NCBI GenBank assembly: GCA_963575745.1
Contig: CAUYUJ010015959.1
Location: 164,503 to 228,502, forward strand
Reading direction: 5' to 3'
DNA: 64,000 nucleotides
Source: Prorocentrum cordatum
Taxonomy: Eukaryota > Sar > Dinophyceae > Prorocentrales > Prorocentraceae
This document shows positions 55,165-63,999 of this stretch, one piece after another; positions within the stretch are counted from its first letter, which is position 1; every line of letters begins with the position of its first letter. Position numbers and translations under genes: made by a program. The notes under the pieces were generated by a model. It did no database searches. It was not told where the DNA came from and saw only the letters and a program-made list of their open reading frames with translations.

Positions 55165-55183
55165 CCGTTGCCTTTGGCTCAAG
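55165..55183 (+). other. Spliced-leader relic
   Basis: CCGTTGCCTTTGGCTCAAG matches the dinoflagellate trans-spliced leader with one substitution and a two-base deletion; the last 11 bases (TTTGGCTCAAG) are exact. It lies at the 5' edge of the Gag region. Genomic leader relics are known in dinoflagellates as marks of reverse-transcribed, reinserted mRNAs. Confidence 0.68.
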
Positions 55184-55189
55184 GCACGC

Positions 55190-57110
55190 GCGCCCTATTC
55201 GCCCGGACACTGCGTGTGTTCGCGATGTGCTGGAAAGATCATCACATCGATCTTATCCTATCTTACCCGTCCACTCCCCATACTGAACCAACACAGCATG
55301 GCATTGAACGTTATTTGACTTACCATAGTCATTTCAGACTTGGTAGCGGAGCTGGCCGCACTCTCGTGTGGTCAGCTCTTGCTCTTCTTATCCTCACGCT
55401 ATCCGGCACGATCTTCGTGACCAACTACCACCCTGCGCCACCACTCCAATTACATTTACGAGGATCAATTCAAGAGCAAGCAGCAACACGAGAGGTACGA
55501 CGTCTAGACAACAACATTGGTACCATATACGCTTCATCACTACGCTATTACCAACCGCTCGGCAACGAGCCAAAAGCGCAGCACTTGAAGCAGAGGCGGG
55601 GAGACCCGCAAGATAAAGCGCCTCGTAGACTTGACAAGGCGCTACAAGCCCTACCCCAGCGCGGCAACGCGCCTGATAACCACCCATATCTTCACAGCCT
55701 TGGGTTGGTTATCTTCGCCATCATATGGCTTGCGCTGGGGGCAACAATCGGACACATGCGCCGAGGAGACAACAGCACAGATGGGCAAGCACATGGCCCA
55801 TACTGGGAGCCTCAAGGCAACGTACATTTCCGCGAATACGTTTATGAGGTCAACGCGTGGCTTAACGTCGCAAGCGGACGCATGACGCCACAGGCCCAAG
55901 CAGCCGCCATGCAACGCGGCCTGGGTGGCCTAGCGTATGAGGGTACCACCTGACATTATAAACTATGGTGCGGACATCGATGGTGTCCACACCGACCCAG
56001 TAACCTACATTAGGTTCCTCTTAAGCATGAAGTTCGAACGCCTGGAAGATGAGCGCCAGCTCACTTCAGGCACACAGCTCATCGACTTTCATGTGCCTCA
56101 CGGAGAACGAATCGATGTAACCCTCACCCGGTTCGAGATGGCCCGTCTTGAGGCACAGTCGGTGGGGCTTGATCTTCCCAACTTCCAACTGCTCACTACT
56201 TTCCTATTCCGCGCCCTAGGCGTTGGCAACCAGCGAGCCATGCAACTCTTACAGCCACTCAACCACCAAATGCCCCGAACACAACAACAATATGATGAGT
56301 TGTGTGAGAGGATGCGTTCGATAGGCCATTTGTCAGAACGGTCTCCTGGTAACATAGGATCAGTGTTTGGAAGTGGAAGGGGAACTGGCAGTGGCAATTT
56401 CTATATTACCTGAACCACTGAAGCTCAGCCTGGCAACGGGCCCTCAAGCATATGGGCCGACGATCATGGAGAATCTACTGCCCTACTAACAGGGGATCGA
56501 TCACAACCAAGCTGGGCAACCAGCCCTCCTCCTAGAGAACCTCAACCACACCGTTCCCTATGGGGTGAGGCGAATCCCCTGACGGTATATCCACCTACCT
56601 AGGTAATGGCGACTTCGACTCCGGCACCGACACCGATGCCATATCATCAGATGGTATCGAACCTTTAGATTGGTCGGATATCATGCAAATGGAAGGGGGC
56701 AATCAGCGCGCCGAACACCTGTTCTGGTTATTACAACAGGCAAAGCGGAGGTGGAGGAGGTTCACACGAAAACCGGCGCGTCGTGTTAGGAGGAGGATAC
56801 GGAGGAGCTTCAAAGGAAGAGGTGAAGGCAGACGGGGTCGCCGTAGGTTGAATGGACGCGGCATCTCGGCTTTTCTCCAGAGGCTTTCATATGATCAGTA
56901 TGATGGGATATTTTTCGGGGGGGAAGGCCGTGGAAAAGGCCGTAGAGATACCTCGGGCAAAGGTAAGGGTAGGCGGGGGAACCCGCGAGGTAGAGACGGC
57001 CAGATCCTAAAGTGCCATGAGTGTGATAGCACCGATCATCTGGTGATTGTCCAGCGAAGGGAAATGGAAAGGGCAGATCGACCTAAGTCCATTTCGGCTC
57101 AAGTGAACCA
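55190..57110 (+). pseudogene. Copia-type Gag, frameshifted
   Basis: Part 1 (frame closing at 55953) has a hydrophobic segment (LVWSALALLILTLSGTIFV), a second one (LGLVIFAIIWLALGATIG), and then the Gag core FREYVYEVNAWLNVASGRMT and AAAMQRGLGGLAYE. Part 2 (55937-56413) continues PPDIINYGADIDGVHTDPVT, FLLSMKFERLEDE, FHVPHGERIDVTLTRFEMAR and LLQPLNHQMP, the UBN2/retrotransposon-gag fold of copia elements. Part 3 (to about 57070) is Arg/Gly-rich with a zinc knuckle, CHECDSTDHLV...DC, whose last Cys needs a one-base frame change near 57045. Frame changes also lie near 55945, 56410-56500 and 56600. In the family this is the capsid and RNA-packaging protein. The two membrane-like segments at the N-terminus are unusual. 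Confidence 0.7.
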
Positions 57111-60100
57111 TCTATTGAACATCTGAGCCTCCAAGATTTCGAGGCTGTGGAACATATATTTTTCACTTGGGCTAGCAGTATGGACAATTTAGATGAGCTC
57201 GAGGCACGCGGCCATGGGCTTTACGCGTACTACCTCGAGTATCTCCGCAGGTTTGTTCTCGGAAATATCGAGCTTACGCCTGTGGAGAACGGAGCGCTGG
57301 GAAACCGGCCCCTTTCTTTCTTCGACTGGATGTTCGGCAACCCAGGCAACATCATGGCCTACGAGGGCAGCGACGAGGAAGTCACTGTTGAGGCCTCGCC
57401 GTCGGAGGTTGACCGCAAACTTCGACGTCAACCCGACCTCATGCCTGGAAACAGGCCCACTCCAGTATATCCTCCAAATTATGGCGATCTGATGGAATTA
57501 GAGTCTCAAGCATTCACCGTGGGCGTGCCAGGGAACCCATGCGTACCGCCTGGCACGCTCGCTCCAGGCGAGTACGGGCCGCGCGCGATACGGCAGACTC
57601 TCGTGCAGATGCACGCTGTATTGGTCGTAGCATATCCCGAGAGTCAAGAGAGCGTCGAAAGTGGCCACATGATGCTACAAGACACCGATGCTTGTGACGA
57701 CTCGGAGCTAGTGTTAGCGGCCCTTACTCTTATCGACAGCGTGCACCCTGAGGACGTGCAGCGACATGTGTGGTATTCCAGAGGGAGATGGCGCCAAGCC
57801 CTTGAAAGGGCCATCTCCATGCGTGGACAGGCCCCCCCTCCGCCGGGATGGGGTCTCCAGGCGGCGGGACTACAGCCCAACCGCACGGCCATGCGAAATG
57901 TTATCGGGCATCTTTCATATGACTATGATCATCCCGATGCGCACGCTATGTTCGGTAACGAGCCTGAGCCGACTGCCGTGCCGCCGACGCCGGGGCAGCC
58001 AAGCGATGCTCAGACGCTTGTACAGCAGGGGAACCTGCCCGTCCCGGCTGAGCCAATGACCGTCGTCATTGGCAATCCTATGTCAGAAGGTGAAGAGGGT
58101 GGTGGATGTGGGATGTGCACGATGGAAGTCAATGGTGAAGACGAGGAGGTGGATTTCAGCCCCGACAGTCCTGACGCACCACCACCCGGACAAGAGCCAA
58201 TTATGCCCGACTCCAGTCAGCAGGGAGACCTGCCTGCCCAAGATGCGCCGCCTGCGGCCCCGCAGGAACCCCCGCCGGCTCCTGCTCAGGCTACGTCGGC
58301 GGCATCATCTGATGAACATGCCAGGAGGTCTCGCTCGCATCCACGCCTTAGGGACGACCCTCACCCTCAAGCACGGCTCCCACGCGAATGGAGGCAAGCA
58401 GCCCCATCAGAGCATGCCTCTCGACGAGGGGGTCAGTTGCTCGCCTACAACGACCCTAGGCGTCAAACGGGTGAGCATTCTGCTTTTGGAAAAGGCAACC
58501 CAGCTTACAGGGATGCCCAAGGCAGGTCCATACGGGGTGGTTACCAGCTCGCGACGAACATTCGTCGTCCTGAGATAGAGGCAGCACGGACTCAGCTGCG
58601 GACTATCACTGCGGCACGCAAGCTCTACAGGCCCAACGCAGTCTGTGGTCCGTGCTCAGAGCCATTCCAGGAACACAGGCCTGGGCGCCCTGTAGGTCTC
58701 AACGAGGGCTTGAGCCCGAATAGAGGCCGCACTCCTGCAGAGGAGGGTCATCCACCGTTGGTTCCTATGACCCAAGCAGAGATCGATGAGATCAACCGTC
58801 GTCTCGGAACCACGGCTCATAGGAGCCCTATGGCCGAGGAGGCCCAGCCTCCGAGGGGACTTGTGCTTATGACCCAGGAAGAGAAAGATGCGCTCAATCG
58901 TCTTCCTGGAATGCGGGGAAACCCGCCTGGCGTCTCCAGTCAGGCCCAACAGCCAGAGATGATGGATGACGATGAACAGAAGGCTCAGCGGGCCGCAGCA
59001 GATGCGGAGCGCAGGCGAGTGGCAGACGAACGCACCCGCGAGGCAACTCGCCCAATGCTGCTGGCGTCACAAAAGATCTATGTGAAGCCCCCACTCCAAC
59101 CGAAGGCCAAGAGCGAAACGCGTGCACCCAGGACGCCTTCGGGGGAGAGACAGAAAACGTCGGCCCGCTCAGAGGAACTCGGATTAGATGTGCAGATGGA
59201 GAGGCCCCTTTCGAAAGTGCCGAAGTCACCGACTCGTGCAGCTCCTGCGCAGAGACCCGACCCTAGGCAACAACCTCAGGACTCCGTGGAGATCCGCAGA
59301 CGACAGCCTAGCCGTAGCGGCTCCATCGCTGGCAAGGCCAAGGCTTTCGAGCGTGCAGGGTTTACCCCTGCGCCGGCCTCGCCTGCGGCGACACGCTCCA
59401 AGAGGTCTGAGGGAGGTGCTCTATCTAGGGGTGCCTGGGTGCCTAATAAGATCAAGGGCAGCGCCAGTCGAGAAACACTGCGGGGAAACCCGCCAGGCGC
59501 TGCAGCTGCAGCATCTTCCTCCTCAGGAGCCGCAGCCCCTTCGGTGACAGAGGCTCCTTTGCGGGGGAACCCGCCAGAGGATAAGCTGCATCACCCAGGG
59601 GATACTTCCTTTACTAGCGGGAGTCAGGCGTTAATCAATGACCGACGTGCCCTGCGGAATCTTCCACCGATATGCTCGGTGGATGAGGCATTCACGGAGA
59701 GCTGTAGGCAGAAAGGTATCGTTCCGAGAAGTAATCATACACTCAAGCAGCTTAGCAAATGCCTCAACAGGATCTGCAGACACGCGCCTGACAGACCACA
59801 CAATGCAGTGTGGAGCCTTGAGACGTTCGGCGATCATGATGGATGGATCAATCTCGATAGGCTCGCACGCGAGTTTCCGCGGCACAGCGGACGTGCGAGA
59901 CAGGACGGGCACAACCCGAGACTGGATGAGGCCAAGATCATCGCCGAGACCTGCTACGACAGAACGGTTGACCAGATGGCGGCCATCATGATGGCGATCG
60001 TCCACGTCCGCGAGTCGGACGGTGAAGAGAAGCAGCGTCTGCAGTTCAAGGTCTTGGTGCGGGATTCTGGCAAATCCGACATATTCATCCGTGCCTCTCA

Positions 60101-61265
60101 AGGGCACTCGTGGACGCTCAAGGCCCCTTGGTCGTTGTACAAGTACATTGTACTGCACGACAATCCTGCCGGGAGACCGGCCCCATACCCCGAGGTTGCC
60201 ATGCACGGCGCGCGATGGATGGCCTTCGAGGGCATCACGTGGCATGGCCTTTCTTGTTCAGAAGAACACAACACCAAGAAGAGAGAGACTGGCCGATCAC
60301 GCATCCACTTTGTTCCGACGCTTCGTCGCCGCGGCGTGCAGAGTGGATGGGGCCCCGATTCCGAGATCGTTATCTTTGTGGACTGGCGCCAAGCCCTGAA
60401 GGACGGGATCAAATTTTGCTGGTCCGACAATGGGGTTCTCCTATCAGAAAGAACCGTATTATATTACACACGTGGAAGATATTTCCACGGGAAAGCAATG
60501 GCGGAACCCAGAATATTTGGGCAATCGCCTTGCACGCGTCTCCACTGCCATAATGACGGCCCCGAGCAGGTGGAACACTGTGGGCAGTGCTACTATCAAG
60601 CGCAGATGGTCTCTTGACCGAGAGGCTAATGAGCCTCATACGGTTCATGGTCAAAGAGAGGCATGGGGACCATTACAGCCCAAAAGTGCTGGGAAACCAG
60701 CCCGAGATCCACCACATCCTCATGATCAACGAGAGTGAGGCAGGAAGCGCGGCTCCAAGCCGTGCTCCAAGCCAAGGGTCTAGTGCCATATCTTGGCAGG
60801 TCCTCAGCACCTCAGATCTGGATCAGATCGCGGCTGCTCTAAATCCTGAGCAGGTGGAACAGCTAGCGGACACACTGTACCAGCAAGATCCCTGGGCCGC
60901 AGGTCAGGGAGCTATGTCCGCCATGGTGACGCGTAACCGCCAGGCCATGCAGGGAAACCTGCCCGTTAATGGACTCAGAAACGGCATGCCCGAACCGCAG
61001 GGAGACCCGCAAACGTTCGGCCGCGTCTTCGGAGAGCCTGCTCGATTCGAGCAGATGCTAGGGAGCCCCTCGCATAGCATGCACACACCGAGTGGCGTGA
61101 CCCCAGTGGCGAAAACACCAGCACAGTCTCCGTTTGGGACTCCTGGTCGGTCTGCCACGAATGGCACTCTCATGGAGCGGATCGCCGCGGCCAGAGCTGA
61201 GCATGGCACAGCTCTTCTGAACATGATGCCACCTGGCACGCCAACGAGTCTGCAGGGAAACCTGC
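55557..61265 (+). repeat. 18 dispersed 14-nt GNRA-tetraloop hairpins
   Basis: Starts (each 14 nt, 5-bp stem + 4-nt loop + 5-bp stem): 55557, 55596, 55659, 56428, 56511, 56973, 57296, 57443, 57950, 58025, 58220, 58913, 59480, 59561, 60688, 60949, 60997, 61252. Loops are GAAA, GCAA, GGAA, GAGA or GTAA. Stems differ but pair (GCGGG/CCCGC, GCAGG/CCTGC, GCTGG/CCAGC, GCCTG/CAGGC, GCTCG/CGAGC, GCGCG/CGCGC). Those at 56428, 57296 and 57950 contain one G-T pair, and 60997 has one A-C mismatch. In open frames all encode G-(N/D)-x-(P/Q/R). Confidence 0.9.
57147..60617 (+). CDS. Gag-linked polyprotein with Tpt1/KptA-like 2'-phosphotransferase domain
   Basis: 1156 codons without a stop. The first codon is GTG and the frame probably continues from the Gag (FEAVEHIFFTWASSMDNLDE). 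Residues 1-300 are mixed. Residues 300-830 are disordered (Pro/Gln/Ala/Arg) with a repeated G-N-x-P. Residues about 860-1110 resemble RNA 2'-phosphotransferase: LKQLSKCLNRICRHAPD (catalytic Arg878-His879), DHDGWINLDRL, FIRASQGHSW (Arg982), MHGARWMAFEGITWHGLS, IHFVP, and SGWGPDSEIVIFVD plus DGIKFCWSDNGVLL. The last segment aligns closely with animal TRPT1, but the fourth catalytic Arg is Gly1069. The C-terminus has a Cys/His cluster (CTRLHCHNDGPEQVEHCGQC). Tpt1/KptA moves a 2'-phosphate from spliced tRNA to NAD+. No protease, integrase or RT is in this strand. Its role in the element is unknown. Confidence 0.75.
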   Translation: MEHIFFTWASSMDNLDELEARGHGLYAYYLEYLRRFVLGNIELTPVENGALGNRPLSFFDWMFGNPGNIMAYEGSDEEVTVEASPSEVDRKLRRQPDLMPGNRPTPVYPPNYGDLMELESQAFTVGVPGNPCVPPGTLAPGEYGPRAIRQTLVQMHAVLVVAYPESQESVESGHMMLQDTDACDDSELVLAALTLIDSVHPEDVQRHVWYSRGRWRQALERAISMRGQAPPPPGWGLQAAGLQPNRTAMRNVIGHLSYDYDHPDAHAMFGNEPEPTAVPPTPGQPSDAQTLVQQGNLPVPAEPMTVVIGNPMSEGEEGGGCGMCTMEVNGEDEEVDFSPDSPDAPPPGQEPIMPDSSQQGDLPAQDAPPAAPQEPPPAPAQATSAASSDEHARRSRSHPRLRDDPHPQARLPREWRQAAPSEHASRRGGQLLAYNDPRRQTGEHSAFGKGNPAYRDAQGRSIRGGYQLATNIRRPEIEAARTQLRTITAARKLYRPNAVCGPCSEPFQEHRPGRPVGLNEGLSPNRGRTPAEEGHPPLVPMTQAEIDEINRRLGTTAHRSPMAEEAQPPRGLVLMTQEEKDALNRLPGMRGNPPGVSSQAQQPEMMDDDEQKAQRAAADAERRRVADERTREATRPMLLASQKIYVKPPLQPKAKSETRAPRTPSGERQKTSARSEELGLDVQMERPLSKVPKSPTRAAPAQRPDPRQQPQDSVEIRRRQPSRSGSIAGKAKAFERAGFTPAPASPAATRSKRSEGGALSRGAWVPNKIKGSASRETLRGNPPGAAAAASSSSGAAAPSVTEAPLRGNPPEDKLHHPGDTSFTSGSQALINDRRALRNLPPICSVDEAFTESCRQKGIVPRSNHTLKQLSKCLNRICRHAPDRPHNAVWSLETFGDHDGWINLDRLAREFPRHSGRARQDGHNPRLDEAKIIAETCYDRTVDQMAAIMMAIVHVRESDGEEKQRLQFKVLVRDSGKSDIFIRASQGHSWTLKAPWSLYKYIVLHDNPAGRPAPYPEVAMHGARWMAFEGITWHGLSCSEEHNTKKRETGRSRIHFVPTLRRRGVQSGWGPDSEIVIFVDWRQALKDGIKFCWSDNGVLLSERTVLYYTRGRYFHGKAMAEPRIFGQSPCTRLHCHNDGPEQVEHCGQCYYQAQMVS

Positions 61266-61480
61266 CCGGCACTCCAGTACACCACCGACCTCTTGCTGGC
61301 CAAATTACTGCTGCTGGAGTGCCTGATGACTACCGCGCAAGGGTGGCAGCTGCGGTACAACAGGTGCAGAGTCACAACCTTGCCCACCCGAGCGGTCAGA
61401 GGTGGAGGCCAGCCTGGTCCTGGGAGCCAGAGGGTCCGAAGCGGGGGCAACAAGGACAGACTAAAACTGATTTGACTTAG
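60587..61480 (+). CDS. 3' ORF of the Gag-KptA element
   Basis: 297 codons overlapping the previous frame by 31 bp. GLLTERLMSLIRFMVKERHG suggests it is the frame-shifted continuation of the same protein. It then reads SWQVLSTSDLDQIAAALNPE and QVEQLADTLYQQDPWAAGQG, followed by a Pro/Gly/Thr-rich tail with four hairpin-encoded G-(N/D)-x-(P/Q) sites and a helical end (DDYRARVAAAVQQVQSHNLA). No domain recognised. The TAG at 61478-61480 overlaps the end of the opposite-strand pol. Confidence 0.5.
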   Translation: MLLSSADGLLTERLMSLIRFMVKERHGDHYSPKVLGNQPEIHHILMINESEAGSAAPSRAPSQGSSAISWQVLSTSDLDQIAAALNPEQVEQLADTLYQQDPWAAGQGAMSAMVTRNRQAMQGNLPVNGLRNGMPEPQGDPQTFGRVFGEPARFEQMLGSPSHSMHTPSGVTPVAKTPAQSPFGTPGRSATNGTLMERIAAARAEHGTALLNMMPPGTPTSLQGNLPGTPVHHRPLAGQITAAGVPDDYRARVAAAVQQVQSHNLAHPSGQRWRPAWSWEPEGPKRGQQGQTKTDLT

Positions 61481-63999
61481 GCTTACTTCTGTCCTCAGGA
61501 CCCCGAAAGGGAGGAAACTGCTTCACGTCACACTTAAATGACTGAGTGCCTGACATCACTTCCAAAAGCAGCTCCCGATCGATACTCCCCTTTGTATACC
61601 CATCTGCGGTCATGTCTCTAGTACCACACCACTGTACGCTATGCACTATACCTATATCCATGAGCTCACGTATCCAGCTGATATGTCCCAACAAAGTCCG
61701 TTCCGTCGGTATGTTAAGATCTTTGCTGGATAGCGATTTGTATACAGACTCAGCGTCTATAGTAAGGGATACTTTGATGGCTAGGCCTCCAACTTCACGC
61801 ATATCCCGTAGCTGTCGTGGAGTAAGTGCCCCTGCCTTGAGCTCGTGGGGAGTGATGAGCGTGGGATAGCATTCATCAAGATTGTGTACAGCTGCAAGTG
61901 CCTCAGCGGCATAGCTGGGCCTCACCTGCAGTCGGTGTGATTTACAGAGTCCGTCGCAAAGGTGAATGACGGATTTGCCTTGAGGCGAGTTTCCTCGCCG
62001 AAATACGTTAGCCCGACGAATGCCGTAGCCCTTGGTTCCATCGTCCTCCTCCCCGGTGAGCTTCCGATACCCCGAATCACTGTGTCACTGTGCATGTCTA
62101 CTTCATTTGTCGGTTTCATCCGAGGGAAGGTGATGCGTTTCGGGCTGCTGACCAGCTTTCGCGTCACAGCATTCAGTCGTCTGACTTGTAAGTTGGTGGG
62201 CTCTTGGATCTTCTGGAGAGAGACCACATACACCATGGGCCAGACTTGAGTAAGAAGGGCGTAGGCGAGAGCTCCTCGCAGGCTAACGAACATGTCGGTG
62301 ATGAGTTTGGTAGCTTTGGCGTCTGCCGCCGCTCCTGTAAGTTCAGGGTGTGTGATAGGACGTAGTTGTTTAATGTACTCGTCCTGATCCATGATCACAT
62401 CCCCTTGTTCATTCTTAGTGTAGCGAACGGCGCAGTTCGTATAATAATGTTTGTTGAGCTTGCATTTACCAAACACCTTTTCGACACGTTGTACATAGTC
62501 ATCTACGTTTTTCTCTAGGCCTGTCATATGTCGTCGACATGTTTTGCTGTCAACAAATCCTGACTAAATTCAAACTCAGGATCGTCACTTGTCGGTGCGA
62601 GGCCTATGGCTCGTGTAGTCGTACGGAGCTTGAGGGAGAACGCTCTTGGAGCGTCCTTGGTACCCGTTCCTGGCTTGAGGCGCCGGAGACAGTGTCGGCT
62701 TCCATTGTAGGAAGAGAAGCCTGGTAGTGTACGAAGTACCTGGGCACTTCCTGGTGGAAGAGTGAAGCAAACCATGCGAGTTTCCTCGCCGGTGGCATGA
62801 GCAAGTTCCTCATAGGTCAGACCTTTCAGGAACGCTTTGTCGATATCCGTATGCTAAGATCCATTCTGGATGACATGCCGCCTCACTTGCCAGGAGCCTC
62901 CGGGACTGTCTTCGAGCAATTCCTGAGAAAGTTTCTACATCGAACGCCTCCGCGTCCATGACTCCGCGAAGGACCAGTCTGAGACGGATGGTTTTAACGT
63001 TCTTGGTGCCTACCTTCACAAACTTCCACTTGTATACATATCTGGATGTCATGATGTTGGAGGCTTTAGATAGGTCATACATCTCAAAGCACCGGTTCTC
63101 AAGCCAGATCTTGACTTCGGGGTGCAAAGCTTCACTAACCTCTTTAGGATGTGCTGCTATATCGGCTTTGGTGAGTAGGTCGTCTTCCTTGACTACCACA
63201 GCACGTTTAGCAGCCGATGGTTCATGTACTCTCATCGTTGCGACCATGTCAGTTTCAAGCTGCGCAAGTTGGTCTGATCCAACACTACTGACATTTCTGG
63301 TGTGAAACATAATTCGACATAAGGACCATCTTCATCACTGTCAAGAGAATAGCCCTCGTCAGGTGGAGTCGAGCATAGAGAGATAAGACAGGGCTCTTGT
63401 AGTTCAGGCTCGTCTCCGAGCATCTCCGACACTGCGGTATCTTCCTCGTCCACAGATGCTGAGACCAAGACACATTGGTCAGGTAGCATAGTTGTTGGGA
63501 CGCAGTAGAGATGGTCGTCGATAGCCGATGCGGGATGAAGGTCCATGCGTAACTCATCGTACCACTCCTCCATCATCATAGCCTCGATGTCATGTTCCTC
63601 GCTTTCTTCGTGGATTGTAGACAGGCGACCTTCACTCGGTGATGAAGCACCTGGGGTGTCTGGAGGAGGCCTGTCTCCAGGCTGGTCGTGTTCTCCAGAC
63701 GTTGTGCCCAAGTGCTGATACTTGGCAAGGTCGTCATGAAATCCTAGGGAAGGAACTTGTGACGTCAGGCACTGGATGAGTCTGGAGTGAGTGCTACCAG
63801 TGATTTGATTGATGTTCAGGCCGGTGCCCACACACTCATAGTGGAAGGCTGGGTTAACATCGTTGTCATAGTGGATGAGTGTAGACTCAGTGGCGTACTT
63901 TACTGCAGGTAGATTGGACACGCTCTTGGCCAATCTCACGGCTACTACACGTTCTACTCGGAAGTAATTTCGCACGAGATACTGCAGTGCAAGGTGCAC
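61461..63999 (-). pseudogene. Ty1/copia-type pol (RT-RNase H), partial and frameshifted
   Basis: Reads leftward and enters from beyond the window edge. An acidic linker (63999-63290) is followed by RT: RYVYKWKFVK, RLVLRGVMDAEAFDVETFSG, DIDKAFLKG (motif A, about 62845), KPGTGTKDAPRAFSLKL (motif B) and AKHVDDI (motif C, His for Tyr, about 62530). Then come KCKLNKHYYTNCAVRYTKNE, LRGALAYALLTQVWPMVYVV and RNase H (FATDSV, SYAAEALAAVHNLDE, DAESVYKSL, TRDMTADGYTKG), to the stop at 61461. Frame breaks lie near 63290, 62850, 62526 and 61935, so this copy is dead. The family is abundant in dinoflagellates. No LTR is found downstream. Confidence 0.85.
61985..62789 (-). repeat. Two GNRA hairpins in the copia pol
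   Basis: 61985-61998 and 62776-62789 are the same 14-mer: read on the minus (sense) strand, stem GCGAG, loop GAAA, stem CTCGC. Both encode G-E-E-T-R, a different reading phase from the + strand set. Confidence 0.85.

Noticed and set aside
57260-57275. CTCGGAAATATCGAG as a further GNRA hairpin
   Set aside because: The loop is seven bases and the stem four; at most a decayed copy.
58068-58080. ATTGGCAATCC as a further GNRA hairpin
   Set aside because: Arms do not pair beyond one base next to GCAA.
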